The translations under genes were made by a program, and so were the position numbers. Positions 37,816 through 47,582 of a DNA stretch of 64,000 nucleotides are shown piece after piece. The stretch is from Spirulina subsalsa PCC 9445. Its GTDB lineage: Bacteria > Cyanobacteriota > Cyanobacteriia > Cyanobacteriales > Spirulinaceae. Each line of letters begins with the position of its first letter. Positions within the stretch are counted from its first letter, which is position 1. The DNA lies in contig NZ_JH980292.1 of NCBI RefSeq assembly GCF_000314005.1, positions 2,621,725 to 2,685,724 on the forward strand, written 5' to 3'. The notes under the pieces are model-generated. The model was not told the origin of the DNA. It saw only the letters and a list, made by a program, of their open reading frames with translations, and made no database searches.

Positions 37816-40800
37816 GTGATCAACGCCTAACGGCGATCTAAGGTTAACTCACTTTAATCGCGTCATGGTACGGTTTCAAAATGAAAGAGTGATCAACGCC
37901 TAACGGCGATCTAAGGTTAACTCACATTGCTTCGATTAAATTCCAAAAAGTGCTTAAAGTGTGATCAACGCCTAACGGCGATCTAAGGTTAACTCACGCT
38001 TTCTTAAATTCCTTTTTCTTTGCTTTTTTAGGGTGATCAACGCCTAACGGCGATCTAAGGTTAACTCACACAAGAGGGACGGGAGTTTGACCAATCAAAA
38101 GAGCATGTGATCAACGCCTAACGGCGATCTAAGGTTAACTCACAGCTGGAATCGGAGGAGTGGGAGCAAGCCCACCAATTGTGATCAACGCCTAACGGCG
38201 ATCTAAGGTTAACTCACTGGTGGTAAATAGCACATCCCCCGGTTCATCCTCGTGATCAACGCCTAACGGCGATCTAAGGTTAACTCACGTGTTTCGGGCT
38301 GGCTAATCCCGGGATTCAAGACACGTGATCAACGCCTAACGGCGATCTAAGGTTAACTCACATTACGGGGTTTCCTATCGGATAATCCTGAAAACGTAGT
38401 CGTGATCAACGCCTAACGGCGATCTAAGGTTAACTCACGGGGAGTAAGATTTTGTCACCATTCACCCAACATTGTGATCAACGCCTAACGGCGATCTAAG
38501 GTTAACTCACTGCTTAGGGCGAGGGATTTTATACAATCCCCTTTTGTGATCAACGCCTAACGGCGATCTAAGGTTAACTCACCAAAGGGAGCTAGCTTAT
38601 TCCAGCAATATCGCATCCGTGATCAACGCCTAACGGCGATCTAAGGTTAACTCACACCGGGGGAGGCAGAAAAGGAAGAAACAAAAGAGCGGTGATCAAC
38701 GCCTAACGGCGATCTAAGGTTAACTCACCTGGTGTCCGGGTCGATACCCCTATCCCTGAGTTGTGATCAACGCCTAACGGCGATCTAAGGTTAACTCACG
38801 ACCATAAGCACGACGCAACCAGTATAAATGAGCCTGTGATCAACGCCTAACGGCGATCTAAGGTTAACTCACATTAGTAACACGCCGTCCAATGTCCAGA
38901 TTCGGACTGTGATCAACGCCTAACGGCGATCTAAGGTTAACTCACCGCGGATTAGAAAAACAGCGATACCGAAAAATAAAGTGATCAACGCCTAACGGCG
39001 ATCTAAGGTTAACTCACTTAGGGCATGACCGTCTTTTTTATCGTTCGGTTCGCGTGATCAACGCCTAACGGCGATCTAAGGTTAACTCACGGTCTTTGGA
39101 TTTTGAGCCCTCCTTTTTTTTCTTGTGATCAACGCCTAACGGCGATCTAAGGTTAACTCACGAACTAACACTTAGTCAGGGATTTACTCAATGTGGGTGA
39201 TCAACGCCTAACGGCGATCTAAGGTTAACTCACATCCTGGTAAGAGTCGGAAGCCAAATGTATAAACGCGTGTGATCAACGCCTAACGGCGATCTAAGGT
39301 TAACTCACGCTCCACAAATGGGGCAAGACTCGTCGCTATATGTGGCGTGATCAACGCCTAACGGCGATCTAAGGTTAACTCACGCTAATCGCAGGTGAGT
39401 AGATTTTTTATTGAGATAGTGATCAACGCCTAACGGCGATCTAAGGTTAACTCACATCCGCCGGACGATTTTTCACCTAACGACGGTGATCAACGCCTAA
39501 CGGCGATCTAAGGTTAACTCACCCACAAGGAAGTGAGGCCACACAAGTATAAAATAGTGATCAACGCCTAACGGCGATCTAAGGTTAACTCACATTAGAC
39601 AAACTTATGAACATTATGAACACTAAGTGATCAACGCCTAACGGCGATCTAAGGTTAACTCACAAGTCCGTCAGTCTTGCAAAAATGGTTCTGACGTTGC
39701 GTGATCAACGCCTAACGGCGATCTAAGGTTAACTCACTCCTTACCCCCTTAAAGCTCCCGCCATCTTTGAAGTGATCAACGCCTAACGGCGATCTAAGGT
39801 TAACTCACCGATAACTCGTTCGATGTGATATTCGGCGTTATTGTGATCAACGCCTAACGGCGATCTAAGGTTAACTCACATCCTTCCACCCAATTCCTGA
39901 TCAGGCTTGGTGTCGTGATCAACGCCTAACGGCGATCTAAGGTTAACTCACACTAATCTGAAAGTCCCAAATTTTCGTACACTTCAGAGTGATCAACGCC
40001 TAACGGCGATCTAAGGTTAACTCACTGAGCCAGCCTCCGCACATTCTGAGGAGTAATGTGTGATCAACGCCTAACGGCGATCTAAGGTTAACTCACCATT
40101 TTTTTGTTGTTGTTACTGTTGTTGTTGCTGTATGTGATCAACGCCTAACGGCGATCTAAGGTTAACTCACAGGAGTAGGGTGAGAATAAGCGAGGATCAA
40201 ACCACCGTGATCAACGCCTAACGGCGATCTAAGGTTAACTCACTCCGATTCAGGGGCATCTATCCCACAGAACCGTAGTGATCAACGCCTAACGGCGATC
40301 TAAGGTTAACTCACGGGAGATAGAAAGACCGCACCTAAAGGCAGAATGGCAGGTGATCAACGCCTAACGGCGATCTAAGGTTAACTCACATGATGTCCTA
40401 GGTGAATAGGGGGATAGGGGGAAAGTGATCAACGCCTAACGGCGATCTAAGGTTAACTCACGTAACGGTCTTTTGAACAACGAACGCGGCTCCCAAGGTG
40501 ATCAACGCCTAACGGCGATCTAAGGTTAACTCACAGAATCAGAAGAATCAGAAGAAGGAAGAGAGTAACGTGATCAACGCCTAACGGCGATCTAAGGTTA
40601 ACTCACGACTCACAGGACGGAAAAAAACGTTATCCGTAACAAGTGATCAACGCCTAACGGCGATCTAAGGTTAACTCACACAGGAACAGGATCAGACGGA
40701 GGACTCCCAATAACAAGTGATCAACGCCTAACGGCGATCTAAGGTTAACTCACACTACTACTTTTTGGAGTTTTGTTGCTACTCACACCGGTGATCAACG

Positions 40801-40898
40801 CCTAACGGCGATCTAAGGTTAACTCACAGTGGGAGATTTTGCGATCGCCTATGTCAGCCACGTGATCAACGCCTAACGGCGATCTAAGGTTAACTCAC
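37816..40898 (-). CRISPR. CRISPR array 2: 43 repeats of 37 bp
   Basis: Forty-three identical 37-bp repeats, first at 37816 and last at 40862, with 42 spacers mostly 34-40 bp. On the plus strand each begins GTGATCAACGCCTAACGG and ends CTAAGGTTAACTCAC. The core CGCC-TAAC-GGCG can form a small hairpin, and the ends GTGATCAAC and GTTAACTCAC are near-complementary. No repeat is degenerate, so orientation rests on the leader-like region on the right (40899-41168) and the motif it shares with array 1; minus-strand transcription is therefore inferred. The repeat is unrelated to that of array 1, and no cas genes are in the window. Subtype cannot be assigned. Confidence 0.97.
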
Positions 40899-41168
40899 AG
40901 CACCCGCCAAAACCCTTACAGGACAACACGCCTCAGACAGTTTTGCAAGCACCCCCAGCAATCCAACCAAATCAAACCCATTCTACACCATTTTTCGCTC
41001 AATTGCAACAGCCCAAACCCAACCCCCATCAAGGGTTCAGGATTTTGCAAGCACCTCCCGACCACACTAAATCCCCTCTAAGCCTTACCCAATAACACTT
41101 ACAGCCCTTTTTCTCCCCCTTTTTCCCCCAACAGTCACCAGGTGCTTGCATTTTTTCCCCAACAGGAA
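40899..41168 (-). promoter_or_regulatory. Putative leader of CRISPR array 2
   Basis: A pyrimidine-rich non-coding region abuts the last repeat. It holds CGCCAAAACCCTTAC (40905-40919, 13/15 identical to the array 1 leader motif). TTTTGCAAGCACC occurs twice (40941-40953 and 41043-41055, 102 bp apart), with a reverse copy GGTGCTTGCA at 41141-41150. Duplicated motifs next to the array suggest binding sites for adaptation or transcription factors. Confidence 0.5.
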
Positions 41169-41200
41169 CAAAAAAAAACCACACCCTCCAAGAGTGTGGC
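41169..41200 (-). terminator. Intrinsic terminator of the hox operon
   Basis: On the minus strand CCACACTC...GGTGTGG is followed by nine T residues, about 50 bp past the hoxH stop. It separates the hydrogenase transcript from the CRISPR leader. Confidence 0.85.
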
Positions 41201-41249
41201 GTTCAGAACAACTGAGGTAGAAAATTCAAGACTTCCACCGGAAAAAATC

Positions 41250-42674
41250 CTAACGGCGGTAAACCTCATTTAACAGCGCCCCATCGGCACCAATTAATTC
41301 AACGTGCAAGGGCATTTGTCCGGCCGCGTGGGTGGAACAACTCAGACAGGGGTCAAAACACCGGATCCCGGCCTCCACGCGGTTTAATAAACCTTCGGGG
41401 ATTTCGTTACCGTGAATATAGTGTTTCGCAATTTGCGTCACGGTTTTATTCATGGCGAGGTTGTTTTGTCCTGTGGCAATGATGAGGTTTACTTTTTGAA
41501 TTAAACCGTTTTCGTCCACTTTGTAATGGTGGAATAAGGTACCGCGAGGGGCTTCACTCACTCCTACGCCTTCGAGTTCGTTAATTCCCGCCTGGGCGCG
41601 CACTCGTTCCGATACTACATCGGGATCATCCATTAACTGCTGGATTTTCTCTAAGGCGGCGAGAATTTCGATTAAACGGGCGTAGTGATAGAAGAAAGAA
41701 GAGGTCGGAAGGCCACCAGCGCGATCGCGCATTTCCCGCAATTCCCGATCGGCTGCTTCCGTGCCGATGTGATCACACACATTTAAGCGGGCTAAAGGCC
41801 CCACCCGATAAATCCCGTCAGGATAGCCCAAAGGCTTGTAGTAAGGAAACTTGAGATAAGACCAAGGCTCCACCGCCTCACCGATAAAGCTGTGATAGTC
41901 GTCCTCACTGAGATGATCGGCGATAATATTTCCGTCACTATCCCGGAAGCGCAAATGGCCGCCGTAGTGTTCCCACTCGCCATTTTTGCCCACTAAGCCC
42001 ATAAACAACGAGGGAAACTTACCAAATTCCTCGGTTTCGGTGGTGAAACGGTCTAATAGTTGTTTGAACAGATTTAAGGCCGTGTAGAGCGTCTCAAAGG
42101 ACTCTGGGAGGCGTTCCCGAATCCAGGTGCGTCCTTCTTCCGATAAAGGCGATCGCACCCCACCCGGAACCGCCCAGGCCGCGTGAATTTTCCGCGCCCC
42201 CAATTTCTCAATAATCGTCTGACCAAATTGGCGTAAACGAATCCCCGCACGGGCTAAATCGGGATCCGCCGCAATCAAACCAAACACATTCCGCGTCGCC
42301 GGATCACTATCCCAGCCTAATAAAAAGTCAGGACTACTTAAGTGGAAAAAGGACAGGGCATGGGATTGAGTAAACTGGCCTAAATTCATTAAACGGCGCA
42401 ATTTTTCCCCAGCCACTGGCACCTTCACCGCCAATAATTTATCCCCCGTTTTAGCGGCCGCTAGTAAGTGACTCACCGGGCAAATCCCACAAATGCGCGC
42501 CGTAATCCCGGCCATTTCCGTGAAGGGTCTACCTTCACAAAACTTTTCAAACCCTCGATATTCCACTACATGAAACCGAGCGTCTTCTACTTCCCCGGCA
42601 TCATCTAAATAGATGGATATTTTGGCATGACCTTCAATGCGAGTTACCGGGTCAATGACTACAGTTTTCGCCAT
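41250..42674 (-). CDS. hoxH: Bidirectional [NiFe] hydrogenase large subunit HoxH
   Basis: HoxH carries the Ni-Fe active site that makes or oxidises H2. The 474-aa protein starts [14 protein letters not shown]. It has the N-terminal metal box [13 protein letters not shown] (around residue 60) and the C-terminal box [11 protein letters not shown], giving all four cysteine ligands. A C-terminal extension after the His (to NEVYRR) would be trimmed by the HoxW protease, which is not in this window. The start ATG 42674 is preceded by AGGAG. It is the last gene of hoxE-F-x-U-Y-H and lies 51 bp after hoxY. Confidence 0.97.
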   Translation of the reverse strand: MAKTVVIDPVTRIEGHAKISIYLDDAGEVEDARFHVVEYRGFEKFCEGRPFTEMAGITARICGICPVSHLLAAAKTGDKLLAVKVPVAGEKLRRLMNLGQFTQSHALSFFHLSSPDFLLGWDSDPATRNVFGLIAADPDLARAGIRLRQFGQTIIEKLGARKIHAAWAVPGGVRSPLSEEGRTWIRERLPESFETLYTALNLFKQLLDRFTTETEEFGKFPSLFMGLVGKNGEWEHYGGHLRFRDSDGNIIADHLSEDDYHSFIGEAVEPWSYLKFPYYKPLGYPDGIYRVGPLARLNVCDHIGTEAADRELREMRDRAGGLPTSSFFYHYARLIEILAALEKIQQLMDDPDVVSERVRAQAGINELEGVGVSEAPRGTLFHHYKVDENGLIQKVNLIIATGQNNLAMNKTVTQIAKHYIHGNEIPEGLLNRVEAGIRCFDPCLSCSTHAAGQMPLHVELIGADGALLNEVYRR

Positions 42675-42725
42675 AATGTTCTCCTCTGAAAAATGCTAAT
42701 CAAGTGATGAGAAATGCCTAAAAAT

Positions 42726-43274
42726 TTAGCCAAACTTAATCATTTCTCGTCCTTCCATTTTGGGCTGTTCCCCATGTAAAAGCGGCTCAATCGTGGCTTT
42801 AATTCTGTCCGCAGAGGGAGGACAACCGGGCATAAAAATGTCTACTTTGACTAATTCATGAATGGGGGTTACTCGGTCCAATAATTCCGGCACAATTCCG
42901 GGAGCATAGGGTAACTGTTGATTACAGTCACCCAGTTCTAAATAACCCCGTTTTAACACCGCTTCGGCTGTGCCTAACATATTCCGCATGGCCGGAACAT
43001 TGGCCGTTACCGCACAATCTCCAAAGGAAATCAGCAGTTTTGTTTTAGCGCGAACTTCTTCTAAAAGTTCTAGGTTTTCTTGGTTAGCGACGGCCCCTTC
43101 CACTAAACAAACATCCACATTCTCGGGATATTCCTTCAAATCACACCCCACAGGACTATAGACCACATCCACATATTGCGCGAGGTCGATCAGCCATTCA
43201 TCCATATCTAAAAAGGACATATGACAACCAGAACAACCAGCTAACCAAACGGTGGCGAATTTTATTTTTTCCAT
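42726..43274 (-). CDS. hoxY: Bidirectional [NiFe] hydrogenase small subunit HoxY
   Basis: HoxY holds the proximal iron-sulfur cluster that passes electrons between HoxH and HoxU. It shows WLAGCSGCHMSFLDMDEW near the N-terminus, VEGAVANQENLELLEEV and the C-terminal FMPGCPPSADRIK. These keep the cluster cysteines. I chose ATG 43274 (MEKIKFATV) because GGGAG stands just upstream at good spacing; ATG 43289 would add five residues. It lies between hoxU and hoxH in the operon. Confidence 0.95.
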   Translation of the reverse strand: MEKIKFATVWLAGCSGCHMSFLDMDEWLIDLAQYVDVVYSPVGCDLKEYPENVDVCLVEGAVANQENLELLEEVRAKTKLLISFGDCAVTANVPAMRNMLGTAEAVLKRGYLELGDCNQQLPYAPGIVPELLDRVTPIHELVKVDIFMPGCPPSADRIKATIEPLLHGEQPKMEGREMIKFG

Positions 43275-43336
43275 TACTTTGACTCCCATTTCCTTGGTTT
43301 AATTGATAATTGATAATTGCCCAAGGGGCTATTCAT

Positions 43337-44053
43337 TTAGCGCGTCCATTGTCCTTGTTCCCGTGCGGTGACAAGGAATTCTAATTTTTCGCGATCGCCT
43401 GCTTTCTCAGCCGTTGTGGTACCCTTACGGAAAATCGCCCCCGTTGGGCAGGCATCGACACACTTTCCGCAAGATGTACAAGCGTCCACCTCGCCCCAAG
43501 GTTGATTCATCCCCGAGACAATATAACAAGCGGCTCCCCGTTGGGCGACATCCCAAACGTGCGCCCCTTCCACCTCATCACACACCCGCACGCAACGAGT
43601 GCAGAGAATACAACGGTTGTGATCAATGCCAAATTGAGAATGGGAAACATCTACCCCCCGATCCGGGAAGCGGTAGGTAAAGCGACTGTGATCCATGCCC
43701 ACTTCCACCGCCACATCCTGCAACTCACAGTTATTATTCGCCACACAAACGGAACAGACATGATTCCCCTCCGCAAAAATGAGTTCAACCGCCATCCGTC
43801 GGTATTCTTGCAATTTGGGGGTATTGGTGGTAATTTCCATCCCTTCCGCCACTTGGGTGACACAGGCGGGTAGGAGTTTGTTAATCCCTTTGACTTCCAC
43901 CAAACATAATCGACAAGCGCCGACATCCGAAACCCCTTCGAGGTGGCACAGGGTAGGAATGGGAATCCCGGCCTCTTTGGCGGCATCGAGGATCGTTTTC
44001 CCCTCTTCAATGGCAATGGGTTGATCGTTAATGGTGAGTGTTTTAACTGACAT
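43337..44053 (-). CDS. hoxU: Hydrogenase diaphorase subunit HoxU
   Basis: HoxU links the diaphorase (HoxEF) to the hydrogenase module through several Fe-S clusters. The 238-aa protein has an N-terminal plant-type [2Fe-2S] domain (IPTLCHLEGVSDVGACRLC), the NuoG-like cysteine stretch GNHVCSVCVANNNCELQ, and two ferredoxin-type motifs (CILCTRCVRVC and CTSCGKCVDACPTGAI). The ATG 44053 is preceded by GGAG. A 210-bp repeat-filled gap and an inserted nitroreductase-like gene separate it from hoxF. Confidence 0.96.
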   Translation of the reverse strand: MSVKTLTINDQPIAIEEGKTILDAAKEAGIPIPTLCHLEGVSDVGACRLCLVEVKGINKLLPACVTQVAEGMEITTNTPKLQEYRRMAVELIFAEGNHVCSVCVANNNCELQDVAVEVGMDHSRFTYRFPDRGVDVSHSQFGIDHNRCILCTRCVRVCDEVEGAHVWDVAQRGAACYIVSGMNQPWGEVDACTSCGKCVDACPTGAIFRKGTTTAEKAGDREKLEFLVTAREQGQWTR

Positions 44054-44104
44054 GGTGCTGTTTCTCCTGCTTCAGGAATACTGGTTCAAGTGGGCTTTAA
44101 CTCC

Positions 44105-44285
44105 TTTCCTGTCTTCCCCCGTTGAGTAGAATCCCCCTAAATCCCCCTTTGTAAGGGGGACTTCCGGATTTTCCCCCCGTCTTGTTCCCCCCTTCCAAAG
44201 GGGGGCTAGGGGGGATAGTTCCTAGATTAGGGACTGATCTTCCCCCCCCTTCCAAAGGAGGGGCTAAGGGGGGATAAACTCCCCA
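44105..44285. repeat. CCCCCTTCCAAAGGGGGG-type repeat cluster inside the hox operon
   Basis: The gap holds AATCCCCCTAAATCCCCC with an AAGGGGGACTTCCGGATT partner, and two copies of TTCCCCCCCTTCCAAAGG-like hairpins followed by GCTAGGGGGGAT or GCTAAGGGGGGAT. Close relatives occur at about 47895-48045. The right-hand copy runs into the coding end of the nitroreductase-like gene. The open frame overlapping this stretch is repeat-derived. Confidence 0.65.
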
Positions 44286-45325
44286 GGGGAATGACGGGGA
44301 GTGGGAGGAAGCGGAGCGCCGAGGGGATACCCCAGACGGAAAAGGAGTTGAGGAAAGGAAGAGGGACAAATTTGTTGGATGACTTGCTCCCGTAAGGCTT
44401 GCACTTCTAGGGGTTGATTGAAAAACGAAGCACGCACCCCCCACAGTTCGGCCTGTAATAACAGGGCGCTGAGGGCTTGCCCTGTGGCTAACCAAGCGTC
44501 AGGAGTATCGGTTTCCGTCACCAATAGGGCAAGGTGGGGGGCATTGGCGACTAAGGTTTGATCCTTCTGGGCTTGACTGTCCCCTAAGTCTACCCAACGA
44601 ATCAGTTGGGCAACGAGGGGGGTGACAAAATCAAAGGCGGGGGGGATGCCTTGGGCATAACTGGGGATGCCATCGTGATCCTTGTTGGTGCTGGGTTTAA
44701 TCCAACGGCTCAACTCTTGGCGAAATTCAGGGTTTGCCATTTGGATGCGATCGCCTTCTCCCACCCATTCCACCATCAACCAACGGCGTTCTGGGCTATC
44801 CAGCCAAAGCAACGTCACCCCCTCCTCGGCCACCACCTTCTCCAACCCCTGCAACTGTTCCCCCGTCAACGTTGCCCGCTCACCCCCCTCCTCAGTCAGA
44901 GGGGATGAGCCTTGATAAGGGCGGCGATCGGTGCGACGAGTCAGGATAGCTTGACAACGTTCTAACGCCTGCTCATCCGGGGAACAAGTTTCCCCAAACT
45001 CTAGCCAAGCCAAGAGATCCGCCTGTTCCGGATCCGGAAACGTCGTCACAGCCCCCCCATAGCCAAAAGCCGCCAAGGCCACCCGCAGATTAAACAACGC
45101 CGCCCCACAACTCATGATTAGAGCGCGATCTTGAGGATCCACCACCGCTAAGGAGCGCTGACGATCCGCATAGAGCGCCATTTTCTCCCCCACCACCCCA
45201 AAACGCCAGGGCTGGGTATTGTGACCGGAAGGGGCTAAAACCGCATAATTCCAGAGGTAATGCCACCGTTGGGAGGGTGTTCCCTCCTCGGGAAAAGCTT
45301 CTAGGGTAACTTGCCAAGGATCCAT
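44264..45325 (-). CDS. Acg-type nitroreductase-like flavoprotein within the hox operon
   Basis: The 353-aa protein opens with LWNYAVLAPSGHNTQPWRF, the FMN-contact motif of Acg/nitroreductase-like proteins. It continues ALIMSCGAALFNLRVALAAF, TRRTDRRPYQG and PDAWLATGQALSALLLQAE. Family members bind FMN, some only to store it. Here it sits 13 bp after hoxF and before hoxU, with a strong AGGAGG ribosome-binding site, so it is certainly co-transcribed with the hydrogenase. HoxF also uses FMN, so a flavin-supply or electron-branch role is possible but unproven. The last residues (GEFIPP) and the stop are encoded by a dispersed repeat, so the C-terminus may have been altered by repeat insertion. Confidence 0.85.
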   Translation of the reverse strand: MDPWQVTLEAFPEEGTPSQRWHYLWNYAVLAPSGHNTQPWRFGVVGEKMALYADRQRSLAVVDPQDRALIMSCGAALFNLRVALAAFGYGGAVTTFPDPEQADLLAWLEFGETCSPDEQALERCQAILTRRTDRRPYQGSSPLTEEGGERATLTGEQLQGLEKVVAEEGVTLLWLDSPERRWLMVEWVGEGDRIQMANPEFRQELSRWIKPSTNKDHDGIPSYAQGIPPAFDFVTPLVAQLIRWVDLGDSQAQKDQTLVANAPHLALLVTETDTPDAWLATGQALSALLLQAELWGVRASFFNQPLEVQALREQVIQQICPSSFPQLLFRLGYPLGAPLPPTPRHSPGEFIPP

Positions 45326-45338
45326 AATGACGAACCTC

Positions 45339-46949
45339 CTAAACGGGTACCTTGCCGTTTTGAGGTTGTTTCAACAGTTCCAGATACTCCTCCTTAAAGT
45401 AACGCAAGGTGCTTAACACGGGGTTCGGTGCCGTCATGCCCAAACCGCATAAGCTGGTATCCTTGACCATGTAACAGAGGGCTTCCATCTTCTCGATATC
45501 CTCAGCCGTGGCTTGACCTTTGAGAATCTTGGTCAAGAAACTATAGAGTTGGACGGTTCCCGTGCGACACGGAACACACTTCCCGCAGGTTTCCCCGCGA
45601 CAGAATTCCATATAGAAGCGGGCGACTTCTACCATGCTGGTTTCCTTGTCCATAACTACCATGCCCCCAGATCCCATCATGGAGCCAATTTTAACCAAGG
45701 AATCATAGTCTACGGTGGTATCTAAGAGGGAAGCCGGAATACAGCCCCCAGAAGGCCCTCCCGTTTGCACGGCCTTCACTTCTCCATCGGGAACCCCTCC
45801 GCCCATTTCTTCCACAATTTCCCGTAGGGTAATCCCCATCGGGACTTCAATTAAACCGTTGTTGCGGATTTTCCCAGTCAGGGCGAAGATTTTCGTTCCT
45901 TTACTCTTCTCTGTGCCAATACTGCTGTACCATTCCGCGCCCCGTTTAATAATATTGGCAATATTGGCAAAGGTTTCCACATTATTGATTAATGTGGGAC
46001 ATTGCCAGAGGCCTTTTTCGGCGGGGTAGGGGGGGCGAGGAACAGGATTCCCCCGTCCTCCTTCGATGGATTGAATCAGGGCGGTTTCTTCCCCACAGAC
46101 AAAGGCTCCGGCCCCAATGCGGATATCTACTTTAAAGTCGAAGGGGGAGTTAAAGACTTGGCTGCCGAGGATGCCGTATTTTTTGCCCTGTTGAATGGCT
46201 TTTTGGAGGCGCTTGATGGCCAGGGGATATTCTGCCCGCACATAAATGTAGCCGTGGGTGGCTCCGATGGCATAGCCTGCAATGGCCATTCCTTCAAGAA
46301 CTAAATGGGGGTCACTTTCAAGGATACTCCGATCCATGAAGGCGCCGGGATCTCCTTCATCCCCGTTACAGATCACGTATTTCTGATCGCCGGGCATCTT
46401 GGCTACCGTTGCCCATTTAAGGCCGGTGGGGTAGCCACCGCCCCCTCTGCCGCGCAGTCCACTGCTAGAGACTTCCTGCACGACGGTTTCCGGGGTCATT
46501 TCATACAGCACCTTATGCAGGGCCTGATAGCCTCCTAGGGCGATATAGTCCTCAATGCGTTCTGGGTCTACTTTGCCGCTATGTTCCCGCACCACGCGCA
46601 TCTGGCGGGCAAAGAAGGGGTGTTGACTGTCCCCTTGGACGGCTTCGGCGGTTCCCCCGTTGAGGGCGTGGATAATGCTGCCTGCGGTTTCTGGGGTGAC
46701 TTCTTCGTAGAGGGTATCCATTGGGTCAATTTGGACGAGGGGGCCGCGGCCACAAAAGCCCATGCAGCCCACGCCGACTACTTCGACGCGATCGCCCATT
46801 CCCGTTTCTTGAACCGCTTTATCTAGATTGTCCTTCACGCCCAAAGAATTGGCCGCTTGGCATCCCGTCGAAGTGCAACAATGCACCCGAATCTCTTTCC
46901 GTTTGGAGCGTTCTTGTTCTGCTAGGGCTTGTAATTCTGCTAAATCCAT
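45339..46949 (-). CDS. hoxF: Hydrogenase diaphorase subunit HoxF (NAD(H)- and FMN-binding)
   Basis: HoxF oxidises or reduces NAD(P)H for the hydrogenase. The 536-aa protein has an N-terminal thioredoxin-like [2Fe-2S] part (HCCTSTGCQAAN and GVGCMGFCGRGP). The NAD/FMN-binding NuoF core follows (GLRGRGGGGYPTGLKW, CNGDEGDPGAFMDRS, GAGAFVCGEETALI). The C-terminal [4Fe-4S] motif is ETCGKCVPCRTG with a distal Cys in TSLCGLG. The length is normal. The ATG 46949 follows GGAGGAG at ideal spacing. A 108-bp repeat tract separates it from hoxE. Confidence 0.97.
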   Translation of the reverse strand: MDLAELQALAEQERSKRKEIRVHCCTSTGCQAANSLGVKDNLDKAVQETGMGDRVEVVGVGCMGFCGRGPLVQIDPMDTLYEEVTPETAGSIIHALNGGTAEAVQGDSQHPFFARQMRVVREHSGKVDPERIEDYIALGGYQALHKVLYEMTPETVVQEVSSSGLRGRGGGGYPTGLKWATVAKMPGDQKYVICNGDEGDPGAFMDRSILESDPHLVLEGMAIAGYAIGATHGYIYVRAEYPLAIKRLQKAIQQGKKYGILGSQVFNSPFDFKVDIRIGAGAFVCGEETALIQSIEGGRGNPVPRPPYPAEKGLWQCPTLINNVETFANIANIIKRGAEWYSSIGTEKSKGTKIFALTGKIRNNGLIEVPMGITLREIVEEMGGGVPDGEVKAVQTGGPSGGCIPASLLDTTVDYDSLVKIGSMMGSGGMVVMDKETSMVEVARFYMEFCRGETCGKCVPCRTGTVQLYSFLTKILKGQATAEDIEKMEALCYMVKDTSLCGLGMTAPNPVLSTLRYFKEEYLELLKQPQNGKVPV

Positions 46950-46971
46950 TATGGTGTTCTCCTCCTATCCG

Positions 46972-47060
46972 TTATGGGGTAATAGGTAATAGGTAATAGG
47001 GGGTGTGGGGGAATTGAGTTAAGTATTCCCGACTCCTGATTCCCGACTCCCGACTCCCTA
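46972..47060. repeat. AATAGGTAATAGG and ACTCCCGACTCCC tract between hoxE and hoxF
   Basis: The gap carries TAATAGGTAATAGGTAATAG followed by TCCCGACTCCTGATTCCCG units. It interrupts an operon without an evident terminator. The last few bases overlap the 3' end of hoxE. Confidence 0.65.
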
Positions 47061-47582
47061 TTCCTGCCATTCTTTAATCCGGGCTAACGTGCTTTCAGGG
47101 GTCTGTTTCCCGGCTACTGCGCCATCTAAGACCACAGCCGGAGCAATCCCACAAGCCCCCAAACAACGCGCCGCCATGAGCGAAATTTCCCCATCTGGGG
47201 TGGTTTCTCCGACCTCAATTCCCAGTTCTTCTTCGAGTTTTTCTAAGACTTTGCCACTGCCTTTTACATAACAAGCCGTCCCCATACAAACCACGCAACT
47301 ATGGGCTCCACTAGGTTTGAGGGAAAAGAGATGATAGAACGTGGCCACCCCATAGACGCGACTGAGGGGAAGTTTGAGCGATCGCGCTATATAATCCAGA
47401 ACTTCCGGTTCTAAATAGCCAAAAGACTCCTGTGCCTTATGTAATACCTCAATCAAAACATCTTGGCGATAATGATTCCGCTTCATGGTTATTTCCAGCA
47501 CCTTGAGGCGTTTATCATCCTTGACTTTTTTATCTGACCCTTGAGACGGGGTAACGGCATTTTCTGTTACAGTCTTGGGCAT
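47058..47582 (-). CDS. hoxE: Hydrogenase diaphorase subunit HoxE
   Basis: HoxE is a NuoE-like [2Fe-2S] subunit of the diaphorase, thought to mediate exchange with ferredoxin or the membrane. The 174-aa protein has VYGVATFYHLFSLKPSG, the first cysteine pair in VVCMGTACYVKGSG and the second in MAARCLGACGIAPAVV, as the family requires. An N-terminal basic stretch (about 1-30) is variable. It is the first gene of the operon, so the promoter must lie in 47583-47850. Confidence 0.95.
   Translation of the reverse strand: MPKTVTENAVTPSQGSDKKVKDDKRLKVLEITMKRNHYRQDVLIEVLHKAQESFGYLEPEVLDYIARSLKLPLSRVYGVATFYHLFSLKPSGAHSCVVCMGTACYVKGSGKVLEKLEEELGIEVGETTPDGEISLMAARCLGACGIAPAVVLDGAVAGKQTPESTLARIKEWQE

Noticed and set aside
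44097-44495. 132-aa frame overlapping the end of the nitroreductase-like gene
   Set aside because: It is built from dispersed repeats and out-of-frame coding sequence, with no recognisable domain.
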